In this document: in pieces, positions 1 through 7,908 of the stretch | Position numbering within the stretch: position 1 is the first letter of the stretch | How the letters are laid out: the number at the start of each line of letters is the position of its first letter | Assembly: GCF_004786095.1 (NCBI RefSeq) | Contig: NZ_RHPJ01000001.1 | Span: forward strand, 372,001 to 436,000 | DNA from: Serinibacter arcticus | GTDB taxonomy: Bacteria; Actinomycetota; Actinomycetes; Actinomycetales; Beutenbergiaceae | Length of the DNA: 64,000 nucleotides | Direction of reading: 5' to 3' | Program-made: the position numbers and the translations under genes | Notes under the pieces: model-generated | What the model was told of the DNA's origin: nothing | Databases searched by the model: none | What the model saw: the letters and a program-made list of their open reading frames with translations, nothing else

Positions 1-1050
1 GCCGCCGCCTCCCCCGTCGCGGGCGGCGCCTACGTCTACGGCCGCGAGCGGCTCGGTCCCTGGCCGGGCTTTCTCGCCGGCTGGGGCTTTGTGGTCGGCA
101 AGACCGCCAGCTGCGCCGCGGTCGCGTGGACGCTGGGCGCCTACGTCGCCCCCGGCCGCGAGCGCTGGGTGGCGGTGGCGGCCGTGCTCGCGATCACGCT
201 CCTGGCGCTCGGCGGCGTGGCGCGGACGGCGGCGGTCTCGCGGGTGCTGGCCACCGTCGTCGTGGCGGCGCTGATCGGGGTGATCGCCGTCGGCCTCGTC
301 CTCGACCCGAGTCCGGCGACGGCAACCGCCCCGCTCCCCCCGCCGTCCGGTCCGCTGGGCGTGCTCCAGGCGGCCGGTCTGCTCTTCTTCGCGTTCGCGG
401 GCTACGCCCGGGTCGCCACCCTGGGCGAGGAGGTGCGCGACCCGCGCCGGGCGATCCCCCGCGCCGTCGCCGTCAGCCTCGCGATCGTGCTCGCCCTGTA
501 CCTGGCGCTCGGAGCCGTGCTGCAGCTGCGCCTGGGGGCTGACCTCGCCACGGCGGCCGCGCCCGTCGCGGACCTCGTGGCCGGTCTCGGCGGTCCGGCG
601 GTCGTCGGCGTGCGCGTCGTGGCGGCCGTGGCGTGCGCGGCGTCGCTGCTGGCGCTCGTCGCCGGCGTCGGCCGCACGGCGCTGGCCATGGCACGCACGG
701 GCGACCTGCCCCGCGGCCTCGCCGTCGTCGACGCCGGTCGCGGCACCCCGGTGCGCGCCGAGCTCGCGGTGGCTGTCGCGGTCGTCGCCCTCGTCCTGAC
801 CGTCGATCTGCGCGAGATGGTCGGCTTCTCCTCGTTCGGCGTCCTGCTCTACTACGGCGTCGCACAGCTCGCCGCGTGGCGGCAGCCGCGACCCGAACGC
901 CGGATGCCGCGCGCCCTGAACCTGCTCGGCGCGCTCGCGTGTCTCGTGCTCGTCGCGACGCTGCCCCCGGCGTCGGTCGTCGTGGGACTCGTCGTCCTCG
1001 CGGTCGGGGTGGCGGTTCGCTCGATGACGTCGCGGCGAGTCGACGGATGA
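1..1050 (+). CDS. APC-family amino acid/amine permease, 5' end missing
   Basis: The reading frame is open from the first base, so this is the C-terminal part (349 residues visible) of a secondary transporter in the inner membrane. The visible part has about nine hydrophobic helices, including a helix with FAFAGYARVATLGEEVRDPRRAIPRA, split here as FAFAGYARVATLGEEV followed by RDPRRAIPRA. That loop-helix pattern (F.G.E, then N/D-P-x-R-x-I-P-x-A) is typical of the amino acid-polyamine-organocation superfamily. The substrate cannot be told. The frame ends at TGA, 43 bases before the polymerase gene. An internal ATG at 91 is not the true start, because homology-like sequence continues upstream of it. 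Confidence 0.8.
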   Translation, partial: AAASPVAGGAYVYGRERLGPWPGFLAGWGFVVGKTASCAAVAWTLGAYVAPGRERWVAVAAVLAITLLALGGVARTAAVSRVLATVVVAALIGVIAVGLVLDPSPATATAPLPPPSGPLGVLQAAGLLFFAFAGYARVATLGEEVRDPRRAIPRAVAVSLAIVLALYLALGAVLQLRLGADLATAAAPVADLVAGLGGPAVVGVRVVAAVACAASLLALVAGVGRTALAMARTGDLPRGLAVVDAGRGTPVRAELAVAVAVVALVLTVDLREMVGFSSFGVLLYYGVAQLAAWRQPRPERRMPRALNLLGALACLVLVATLPPASVVVGLVVLAVGVAVRSMTSRRVDG

Positions 1051-1081
1051 CCGCTCGCCGTCGACCTGCTTCGAACGCGCG

Positions 1082-1087
1082 TACGAT
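1082..1087 (+). promoter_or_regulatory. -10 box (TACGAT) of a likely leaderless promoter
   Basis: TACGAT ends 6 bases before the ATG of the Y-family polymerase, which places the expected transcription start at or next to the ATG. No Shine-Dalgarno sequence is needed in that arrangement. Confidence 0.55.
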
Positions 1088-1093
1088 GCGAGG

Positions 1094-2137
1094 ATGGGAC
1101 GACGACTGCTGCTCCACGCCGACGCCGACGCGTTCTTCGCGTCCGTCGCCCTCCGCGACCGACAGGACCTGAGGGAGCGGCCGGTCGCCGTCGTCGCCCA
1201 CGTCGTGGTGGCGTGCGCCTCCTACCCCGCCCGCGCCCACGGGGTGCACGCCGGCATGGGGATCGACGAGGCCCTGCGCCACTGCCCCGAGCTGGTGCTG
1301 CTCGACGTCCCGCACGGTGAGATCGAGGAGGCCGGTGACGCGCTGCTCGAGCTCTTCCACGCGCACGCGCCCGCCGTGGAGCCGGGATCGATCGAGGAGG
1401 CGTTCCTCGACCCGGGGACGGACGACGTCGAGACGGCCGTCGCGATCGCGGCGTCGCTGCGACGGCGCGCCGCGTCGGAGCTGCGGCTGCCGCTCACGGT
1501 CGGGATCGGCCGCACCAAGCTGATGGCGAAGCTCGCGTCGCGGGCCGGCAAGCCCGACGGGCTGCACGTGATCGACGCCGTGCGCGACCGGGAGCTGCGG
1601 ACGAGCCTCACGCCGGACCGGGTCTGGGGGGTGGGTCCCCGGACGCTGGCCCGGCTGGCCGACCTGGGGGTCGCGACCCTCGCCGACCTCGACGCCGTCC
1701 CGCGCGAGGAGCTGCAGCAGACGTGCGGCGCGGCGATGGCGCGGCGCCTGCGCCAGATCCGCGAGGGCACGGACGACGCGGTCGTGCGTCCCGTGACCCG
1801 GCGGACCTCGTTCACGGCGACCGGGGCGACGTCGGGCTACGCGCGCCCTGACCGCACCCCGCTGGAGCTGCTGGAGACGTGCGTCGGGCGCGTCTGCCAC
1901 CGGGCGGAGCGCTCCGGCCTGGCGGGCTCCTCGATCTCGCTGACCCTCACCCCGGCGTCGGGCGAGCGCGCGCGCGTGCTGCGGACCTCGCGCGTCGAGG
2001 CGACGGCGCAGAACGAGGACTGGCAGCTGCTGGCGCGGGGCCTGCTGGAGCGCGCACCGCTCCCCCGCCTGACGGGGCTCGGCGTGACTCTCGAGCGGCT
2101 CGTCCCGGCGGACCAGGTGCAGGGCGCGCTGTTCTGA
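1094..2137 (+). CDS. Y-family DNA polymerase, DNA polymerase IV-like, divergent
   Basis: The 347-residue protein is a translesion polymerase of the DinB group. HADADAFFASV (8-18) holds the first metal ligand D10 and the steric-gate position F15. SYPAR (43-47) matches the nucleotide-binding finger. A helix-hairpin-helix segment (WGVGPRTLARLADLGV) follows near 180, then a little-finger domain. The C-terminus ends QGALF, which fits a beta-clamp binding motif. The palm motif normally written S-(L/I)-D-E reads SIEEAFLD (99-106): the Asp equivalent to E. coli DinB D103 is Glu (E101) while E102 is kept. The protein is shorter than most Pol IV proteins. It may be active with altered metal binding or impaired. 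Start ATG is supported by TACGAT 6 bases upstream. Confidence 0.85.
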   Translation: MGRRLLLHADADAFFASVALRDRQDLRERPVAVVAHVVVACASYPARAHGVHAGMGIDEALRHCPELVLLDVPHGEIEEAGDALLELFHAHAPAVEPGSIEEAFLDPGTDDVETAVAIAASLRRRAASELRLPLTVGIGRTKLMAKLASRAGKPDGLHVIDAVRDRELRTSLTPDRVWGVGPRTLARLADLGVATLADLDAVPREELQQTCGAAMARRLRQIREGTDDAVVRPVTRRTSFTATGATSGYARPDRTPLELLETCVGRVCHRAERSGLAGSSISLTLTPASGERARVLRTSRVEATAQNEDWQLLARGLLERAPLPRLTGLGVTLERLVPADQVQGALF

Positions 2138-2140
2138 CGG

Positions 2141-2476
2141 TCAGTCGGTCAGCTCGAGCAGCCGGGTGAGCTGGGCGATGAAGCGGCAGAGGTCGTCCCC
2201 GACCTCCCAGCGTCCGGCGTCCCCGAGCACGACCACGCCGCCCGCGTCCCCGAGGCTGACGACCTGCTCGGGGGTGAGATCGGAGCCGTGGCTGCGCAGC
2301 AGCTGCGAGCGGACGTCGGGCGTGAGAGCGCACCACACGTCGGACGGCGTGGGCGCCGCGACGGCGGCCGCCGGGTCGAGCGGGACGAGGTCGGCGCCCG
2401 TCGTCACGAGCACGTGCGCCGCGGCGCGCATCGTCGAGCGCGGCGCTATGGACACGGGTCTCGGCACGGTGGTCAC
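2141..2476 (-). CDS. hypothetical protein, 111 aa
   Basis: I do not recognise the family. The protein is soluble-looking and acidic, with a central part containing DVWCALTPDVRSQLLRSHG and a C-terminal helix (DDLCRFIAQLTRLLELTD). There is no signal peptide, membrane segment or clear motif. The GTG start at 2476 has GGAG five bases upstream (GGAGAAGCC-GTG), a good ribosome binding site, and codon use is like the neighbours, so it is probably a real gene. It converges on the polymerase gene with a 3-base gap. Confidence 0.65.
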   Translation of the reverse strand: MTTVPRPVSIAPRSTMRAAAHVLVTTGADLVPLDPAAAVAAPTPSDVWCALTPDVRSQLLRSHGSDLTPEQVVSLGDAGGVVVLGDAGRWEVGDDLCRFIAQLTRLLELTD

Positions 2477-2595
2477 GGCTTCTCCTCGGAGGCACTCGTC
2501 ATCCGACAGTCAGTCCTGCGAATGGTTGGATCGTCTAACAGTTCGAGACTGTCACGACCATCGGCGGAAGTCCATTGCGGGGATGCCGGAGAACG

Positions 2596-2630
2596 ACGAA
2601 AGGCCCGGACCAGTGGTCCGGGCCTTTCGT
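2596..2630 (-). terminator. terminator of the initiator tRNA gene
   Basis: Perfect 17-bp inverted repeat around a single central base (arms 2596-2612 and 2614-2630; core GGCCCGGACCA / TGGTCCGGGCC) with short T runs (CCTTTCGT) on either strand. It lies 10 bases beyond the 3' end of the tRNA and would fold as a very stable hairpin. Confidence 0.8.
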
Positions 2631-2640
2631 ACTTCCTTTG

Positions 2641-2714
2641 TAGCGGGGGCAGGATTTGAACCTGCGACCTCCGGGTTATGAGCCCGGCGAGCTACCGAGC
2701 TGCTCCACCCCGCG
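2641..2714 (-). tRNA. initiator tRNA, tRNA-fMet (anticodon CAT)
   Basis: Read on the minus strand the gene starts CGCGGGGTGGAGCAGCTCGG and ends with the T arm GCAGG-TTCAAAT-CCTGC and acceptor strand CCCCGCT-A. The anticodon loop is CTCATAA (CAT). It is the initiator rather than the elongator tRNA, because the acceptor end has an unpaired C1 opposite U72 and the anticodon stem carries three consecutive G-C pairs (CCGGG/CCCGG). The 3' CCA is not encoded: the discriminator A is followed by CAAAG. It has its own promoter and terminator and no other tRNA nearby. Confidence 0.95.
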
Positions 2715-2725
2715 TCGGTAAGACC

Positions 2726-2754
2726 ACTCTACGTGGCCTCTGCCGGACTGCCAA
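2726..2754 (-). promoter_or_regulatory. promoter of the initiator tRNA
   Basis: On the minus strand TTGGCA (2749-2754) and TAGAGT (2726-2731) are separated by exactly 17 bases, a near-consensus housekeeping promoter. Its -10 box ends 11 bases before the first base of the mature tRNA. Confidence 0.8.
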
Positions 2755-2767
2755 ATCCTGGCCGGGT

Positions 2768-2810
2768 GACCTGGCTCACGCGGGCGGTGGCGGCCCGCGC
2801 GAGCCAGGTC
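2768..2810 (-). terminator. terminator downstream of the UPF0182 gene
   Basis: Nested inverted repeat: outer arms GACCTGGCTC (2768-2777) and GAGCCAGGTC (2801-2810), inner arms CGCGGGC and GCCCGCG. It begins 31 bases after the UPF0182 stop and separates that gene from the tRNA promoter. There is no U tract, as is common in such GC-rich genomes. Confidence 0.6.
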
Positions 2811-2841
2811 GGGAGGCTCTGATCAGCCTCGACCGGTTGGA

Positions 2842-5826
2842 TCAGCCAGCGGCAGCGTCGATCTCGTCCTGCGCCGCGATCGCGCGCTCCAGCGCCTCGG
2901 CGAGGTCGTCCTGCGCGACGCCGTACTCCGCCCAGCTGCCCGTGGTCTGGGCCGTGCGGCTCGCCTCGAGCGCGGCCTGCGCGTCGTCGAGCGCCAGGTT
3001 CAGGCGCTCCTGCGCGCTGCCGGCCGGAGGCGTGGTCGCGCCGTCGCCCGGATCGGTGGAACCCTCGTCGGTCGGCTGCTCGGTCGGATCCGTGCCCGGC
3101 TCGACCGGCACCTCGACCTCGGGGTCGGTGCCGGCGTCACCGGCGTCGGCCCCGGAGTCGCCGCCGAAGACCTGGTCCAGGGCCTCGTCCAGCGTGGTCG
3201 CGAAGCCGATCTTGTCGCCGAAAGCGACGAGCACGTAGCGCAGCAGCGGGTACTGCGTCCCGGAGGACGCCTGCGCGTAGACCGGCTGCACGTAGAGGAA
3301 CCCGCCGCCCACGGGGAGCGTGAGCAGGTTGCCCTGCACGGCCTGCGAGCCCTGCGAGTCGAGGATGTTCAGGGTGTTGGCGGCGGCCTGGTCGGTGTCG
3401 AAGTTGTTCTGCACCTGGCCCGGTCCGGGGATCGCCGACCCTGCCGGGAGCTCGAGCAGGCGGATCCGCCCGTAGCCGTCCGCCCGCTCCCCCGCCACGG
3501 TGCCGGCGTCGCCGTCCACCGCCGCAAAGCCTCGCAGGACGTTGCGGCCGTCGTCGTCGAGGATGAACGACGTCGTCAGCGAGAAGGCCGACTCCTCCTG
3601 GTCGGGCATCCGCAGCGTGAGGTAGTACGGCGGCTGCGGCACGCTGCCGGCCTCCGTCGGGTCCTCCGGAGTGCGCCAGAAGTCAGAACCGGCGAAGAAC
3701 TGCCCGGCGTCGGTCACGTGGTAGGTGTTCAGCAGCGTGCGCTGGACCTTGAACATGTCCTCGGGGTAGCGCACGTGGCTCATGAGGTCGCCCGACATCT
3801 CCGACATCGGCTGCACGAGGTCCGGGTAGACGTTGCCCCACGACTTCAGGACCGGGTCGTTCTCGTCCCACGCGTACAGCGTGACGCTGCCGTCGTAGGC
3901 GTTGACCACGGCCTTGACCGAGTTGCGGATGTAGTTGATCGACTCGGGCATCTGGGTGACGGTCAGCGGGTTGCCTGCCGCATCCACGAGGTTGGAGTCG
4001 AGGGTCGCCTCCTCGAGCGCCTGACGCGCCGAGTAGGGGTAGGCGTTCGAGGTGGTGTACGCGTCGACGATCCAGACGACCTCGCCGGTCCCGTCACCGT
4101 TGGAGTCGATGACGGCGGGGTAGGTGCTGGAGTCCACCGTGAGGAACGGGGCCACCTTCTCCACGCGCACGCGCGGGTCACGGTCGTAGAGCACCTGCGA
4201 CTCGTTCGTCACGCGGTCGGAGAACAGGATCTCCTGGCTGCCGAACCGCAGCGCGTAGAACGCCCGCAGGATCGGGTTGGAGATGACCGGTCCGCCGTCG
4301 CCCGTGTAGGTCGACAGCACCTCGCCCTCGCTCTCGTCCGAGGGGTAGTCCACCTCCCACGGGGCCGTGCCCTCGGGGGCTCCGACGATCGAGTAGTCCG
4401 GCGACTGCTGGCCGAAGTAGATGCGCGGCTCGTAGTCGCCGAGCTCGCCCGTGCTGGGGATGCCGCCCTCGAAGAACTCGGGCTGACCGCCCGCACCCGG
4501 CGTGTTGCCGTAGGCCGCGACCACGCCGAAGCCGTGCGTGTAGACCGTGGTGTCGTTCGTCCAGTTGCGCTGGCTCGCGCCCAGGCCCGCGAGGTCGAGC
4601 TCGCGCACCGAGATGACGGTGTCGGCGTTGGTGCCGTCGAGGTCGTAGCGATCCACGGAGAGAGTCTCGGGGAAGGAGTAGTACTGGCGGATCTGCTGCA
4701 GCTGACGGAACGTCGGCGAGATGATCGTCGGGTCCAGGAGGCGGATGCTGGCAGTCGCCTCGGCATCCTCGCGCAGCGCGCCCGCCTCGGCGGTGGTCGT
4801 CGCGTCGTACGGGCTGGTCTCGACGTCCTGGAGGTCGTAGGCGGCCAGGGTCGCGTCGATGTTGCGCTGGATGAACGGCTCCTCCAGGTCCTGCTCGTTC
4901 GGCGCCACCTGGAAGCGCTGCACGAGCGCCGGGTAGATGCCGCCGACCACGAGGCCGGCCACCACCATGAGCGCGACGGCGACGGCGGGCAGCCGCCACG
5001 TGCCGCGCACGCTCGCGATGACGAACAGCACCGTCACGACGACCGCGATTCCCGCGAGGATCTCGCGACCCGGCAGCACGGCGTTCACGTCGGTGTAGGC
5101 GGCGCCGTCGAAGCGGTCACCCTCCTGCGCCAGCAGCGAGAACCGGTCGAGCCAGTACGAGCCGGCGATGAGGAGCGCGAAGACCGCGGCCAGGACGCCG
5201 AGGTGCACGCGGGCGGCCGGGCTGACGTGCGGGCCCTGGCCGACCTGGAGGCCGCCGTACAGGTAGTGCGTCACGACGGCGGCGATCGCGGAGATGAACA
5301 CCACGGCCATCAGGAAGGAGACCAGGAAGCGCAGCGCCGGCAGCGTGAACATGAAGAAGGACAGGTCCATGCCGAACTGCGGATCGGTCTGACCGAACGA
5401 CTCCCCGTTCATCGCGAGCAGCACCGTCTGCCACTGGCTCGAGACGGCGAGCCCGCCGAACAGGCCCAGCAGGATCGGGGCGCCGACCAGGACGCCGCGG
5501 CGCAGGGGCTCGACGGCCTCGCGGTAGCGGTCCAGGTTGCGCTGCTCCTGGGTGGCCGGCGCGTAGACCGGACGGCTGCGGTAGGCGAGGTGGAGGTTGA
5601 GCCACGTCGCACCGCCGAGCACGACGGCGCCGATGGCGAACAGGATCGCGCGGGTGACCCACTCGGTCCGGAGCACCTGCGTGACGTCGAGCTGGCTGTA
5701 CCAGAGCCACTCCGTCACGAGGCCGGAGGACGCGAACAGGGCCACCAGGAGCGCGGCCAGGATGAGGATCGTCGGCCCGAGGGCAGAACGGCGGCGAGCC
5801 GGCTTGGCCGGTGCAGCGGAGGTCAC
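2842..5826 (-). CDS. UPF0182 family membrane protein
   Basis: This 994-residue protein belongs to a large uncharacterised family almost confined to actinobacteria (Rv3193c in M. tuberculosis). The N-terminal third holds about seven membrane helices, beginning with GPTILILAALLVALFASSGL, with the conserved WLWYSQL and VQRFQVAPNEQDLEEPFI segments. The middle is a large extracytoplasmic domain rich in Tyr and Trp. The tail (about residues 880-950) is a Pro/Thr/Asp/Glu-rich low-complexity stretch followed by a helix. I chose the GTG at 5826, preceded by GAAGGTG at suitable distance, over an upstream ATG at 5895 with no ribosome binding site. Function is unknown. Its genomic partners PPA1309 and the PDZ/Lon-like protein are conserved neighbours. 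Confidence 0.9.
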   Translation of the reverse strand: MTSAAPAKPARRRSALGPTILILAALLVALFASSGLVTEWLWYSQLDVTQVLRTEWVTRAILFAIGAVVLGGATWLNLHLAYRSRPVYAPATQEQRNLDRYREAVEPLRRGVLVGAPILLGLFGGLAVSSQWQTVLLAMNGESFGQTDPQFGMDLSFFMFTLPALRFLVSFLMAVVFISAIAAVVTHYLYGGLQVGQGPHVSPAARVHLGVLAAVFALLIAGSYWLDRFSLLAQEGDRFDGAAYTDVNAVLPGREILAGIAVVVTVLFVIASVRGTWRLPAVAVALMVVAGLVVGGIYPALVQRFQVAPNEQDLEEPFIQRNIDATLAAYDLQDVETSPYDATTTAEAGALREDAEATASIRLLDPTIISPTFRQLQQIRQYYSFPETLSVDRYDLDGTNADTVISVRELDLAGLGASQRNWTNDTTVYTHGFGVVAAYGNTPGAGGQPEFFEGGIPSTGELGDYEPRIYFGQQSPDYSIVGAPEGTAPWEVDYPSDESEGEVLSTYTGDGGPVISNPILRAFYALRFGSQEILFSDRVTNESQVLYDRDPRVRVEKVAPFLTVDSSTYPAVIDSNGDGTGEVVWIVDAYTTSNAYPYSARQALEEATLDSNLVDAAGNPLTVTQMPESINYIRNSVKAVVNAYDGSVTLYAWDENDPVLKSWGNVYPDLVQPMSEMSGDLMSHVRYPEDMFKVQRTLLNTYHVTDAGQFFAGSDFWRTPEDPTEAGSVPQPPYYLTLRMPDQEESAFSLTTSFILDDDGRNVLRGFAAVDGDAGTVAGERADGYGRIRLLELPAGSAIPGPGQVQNNFDTDQAAANTLNILDSQGSQAVQGNLLTLPVGGGFLYVQPVYAQASSGTQYPLLRYVLVAFGDKIGFATTLDEALDQVFGGDSGADAGDAGTDPEVEVPVEPGTDPTEQPTDEGSTDPGDGATTPPAGSAQERLNLALDDAQAALEASRTAQTTGSWAEYGVAQDDLAEALERAIAAQDEIDAAAG

Positions 5827-5971
5827 GAGGGAGCACCTTCGGATCGGGGGAATGTCTGCGGGGGCGACCTGGGGTCGAATCCACCACAGGGACAACGCCC
5901 ACCACCTCCGTCAAGTTTCCCACAGGGGTCCGGGCGGGTCGGGCGGGAGCGCGGGATGCCATGATCGTGAG

Positions 5972-6586
5972 ATGACTGAGCCCCTGGACCAGGCCTCCGA
6001 CGGCCCTCTCGACGACCTGATCGGCGCGCCTATCGATGACTCCGGCACCCCCGCTCCCCCGGCCGACAGCCTCGCGACGGCGGCCCTGGCGCGCTGCGTG
6101 CGCGAGACCGAGCAGCACGTCGCGGGCGCGGGCTGGGACGGTCCCGTGCGCGTCTTCGCTCTGGTGCGCACGGCCGCCGCGCTCGCCGCCGACCCCTCGC
6201 TCGCGGCGGTCCTGCCCGACACGGGCGGCGACCCGCACCACCTCACCGCCGTCGAGCAGGAGGGGCTGCCGCACGCCGAGGAGCTCGAGGACCTGCTGGC
6301 TCAGCTCGCGTGGCCCGACCAGGTCGACGGCGCCGCCGTCGTCGTCGAACGCCTGGTCGTTCCTCCGGCCGCCGAGGCCGACCTGCCGACGGACGAGGCG
6401 GCCGCCGTCGCCGCGCTCAGCACCCACCCCGACGCGCAGGACGTGCGGATCGCCGCCGGGGTGCTGCGCACGGGCGAGTCGTGGTGCGCGCTGCGCGCCC
6501 GGTCGCACGACACCGACGAGCAGGTCGTCGGTGGCCGCGACACCGTGCCGGGACTGGTGACGGCGCTGGCGGCGACGCTGGCCTGA
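5972..6586 (+). CDS. PPA1309 family protein
   Basis: The 204-residue protein matches an actinobacterial family of unknown function that commonly sits between the UPF0182 and PDZ-protease genes, as here. It is acidic and cytosolic, with an N-terminal segment of Asp/Pro/Ala followed by LARCVRETEQHVAGAGWDGPVRVFALVRT, whose characteristic core is AGWDGPVRVFALV. The C-terminal half contains HPDAQDVRIAAGVLRTGESW and a final Arg-rich segment with ALRARSHD. No enzyme motif is visible. The ATG at 5972 is 6 bases after CATGAT, which suggests a leaderless transcript. It is divergent from UPF0182 and convergent with the PDZ gene. Confidence 0.85.
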   Translation: MTEPLDQASDGPLDDLIGAPIDDSGTPAPPADSLATAALARCVRETEQHVAGAGWDGPVRVFALVRTAAALAADPSLAAVLPDTGGDPHHLTAVEQEGLPHAEELEDLLAQLAWPDQVDGAAVVVERLVVPPAAEADLPTDEAAAVAALSTHPDAQDVRIAAGVLRTGESWCALRARSHDTDEQVVGGRDTVPGLVTALAATLA

Positions 6587-6601
6587 GGCTCGGGCGCGCG
6601 G

Positions 6602-7744
6602 TCAGGAGCAGGCGGGCAGGTCGGCCGCCGAGCCGTCGCCGATCGCCTGGACCGAGGCCCACGCCTCGTCCAGCGTCGCGATGCGCACCACCCTGATCCC
6701 GTCCGGCACGTTGCCGACGACCTCGTCGCAGTTGTCGGCGGGGGCGAGGAAGTATCGCGCCCCGTCACGGACCGAACCGTTCATCTTCTGCACGATGCCG
6801 CCGATCGGGCCGACGTTGCCGTCCAGGTCCATCGTCCCGGTGCCCGCGATGATCTCGCCGCCGGTCGCGTCCCCCGGGGTGAGGCGATCCATGATCCCGA
6901 GCGCGAACATCGTGCCCGCGCTCGAGCCCCCGATGTTGCTGATCTCGATGTCGACGTCGACCGGGAACTCGTAGGCCGGGTCGAGCAGGACGCCGAGCGT
7001 GCTGCCGCCGTCGCCGTCGTCGCCCGTGGTGACGGCGAGGTCCTCCTCGGCGCCGTCGCGCAGCACCGTGAGCGTCGCCGCGGTCCCGGGCGGCGTCGCT
7101 CGCAGCACGTCGGTGAGGCGGGAGAAGGAGTCGACGGGTGTCTCGACGCCGTCCACGGTGATGGCGGTGATGACGTCCTCGTCCTCGACGACGCCGACGG
7201 ACGCGCCGTCGTCGTCCACCCCGGCGACGTTCAGGGTCGCGGGCACCTCGTAGTCCAGGGACTCCAGAGCCGCGACCGTCGCCGACGTCTGCGACGACGT
7301 CATCTGGGCCTGCGAGCGCTCGTCGGCCTGCTCGCGCGTCTCGCCCTCGGGGAAGACGGACTCGCGCGGCACGACCGAGACGGCCGGGTTGAGCCAGCCG
7401 CGCACGACGTTGCCGACCGAGACCGGGTAGCCGGGGCCGCCGGCGACCGAGACCGTCGTCAGCCGCAGCTGTCCGTCGGTCGGGTACGTCGGTGCGTCGC
7501 GCACCGTGATGAGCGCGACGCCGTCGGACTCCCCCAGAGTGTCGACCGTGGGTCCGGGCATCCGGACCGCGTACGGGGCCGGGACGACGACGCACAGCAG
7601 CAGCAGGACCGCGAGCACGAGGCCGAGGACGAACGCCGCCGCGGGGACGCGGTCCCAGACGTGGGTCGGCGTCGGGATCATCTCGAAGGTGCGTGGCGCC
7701 GCGCGTCCCTCGGGGGGCGTCGACGGGGCGGACGGCGAGCTCAT
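6602..7744 (-). CDS. PDZ domain-containing Lon-like (S16) membrane protease
   Basis: This 380-residue protein (YlbL/Rv3194c type) has one N-terminal membrane helix (AAFVLGLVLAVLLLLCVVV), an extracytoplasmic region, a PDZ domain at about 200-270 and a C-terminal Lon-type proteolytic domain. The Ser-Lys dyad is visible: Ser in GGSSAGTMFALG and Lys in GGIVQKMNGSVRDGA, with the intervening GTGTMDLDGNVGPIGG loop. It is probably a membrane-anchored protease facing outward; its substrates are not known from the sequence. The ATG at 7744 has GGAG 9 bases upstream, and also a GAGAAT hexamer ending 6 bases upstream, so either leadered or leaderless initiation is possible. The gene is divergent from the DUF2342 metalloprotease. 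Confidence 0.88.
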   Translation of the reverse strand: MSSPSAPSTPPEGRAAPRTFEMIPTPTHVWDRVPAAAFVLGLVLAVLLLLCVVVPAPYAVRMPGPTVDTLGESDGVALITVRDAPTYPTDGQLRLTTVSVAGGPGYPVSVGNVVRGWLNPAVSVVPRESVFPEGETREQADERSQAQMTSSQTSATVAALESLDYEVPATLNVAGVDDDGASVGVVEDEDVITAITVDGVETPVDSFSRLTDVLRATPPGTAATLTVLRDGAEEDLAVTTGDDGDGGSTLGVLLDPAYEFPVDVDIEISNIGGSSAGTMFALGIMDRLTPGDATGGEIIAGTGTMDLDGNVGPIGGIVQKMNGSVRDGARYFLAPADNCDEVVGNVPDGIRVVRIATLDEAWASVQAIGDGSAADLPACS

Positions 7745-7908
7745 CCCGACATTCTCCGCCACCGTGCGGCGTCCCGCGTGCACGGGGTCCACGGGCGGGT
7801 TCCGGCGATCCGCCGTCAGCGAAAGCCCGGAGACCGCCGCTGACGTGCGGGTTACGTTGGGCACCCGGGCCGGCCCGCTCGGGTGCACCCAGACGAAGGC
7901 GGCCACCG

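Noticed and set aside
3718-5964. Long open frame of 748 codons opposite the UPF0182 gene
   Set aside because: It is rich in Arg, His, Asp and Val with no family features, as expected for the antisense of a GC-rich gene, and lacks a ribosome binding site.
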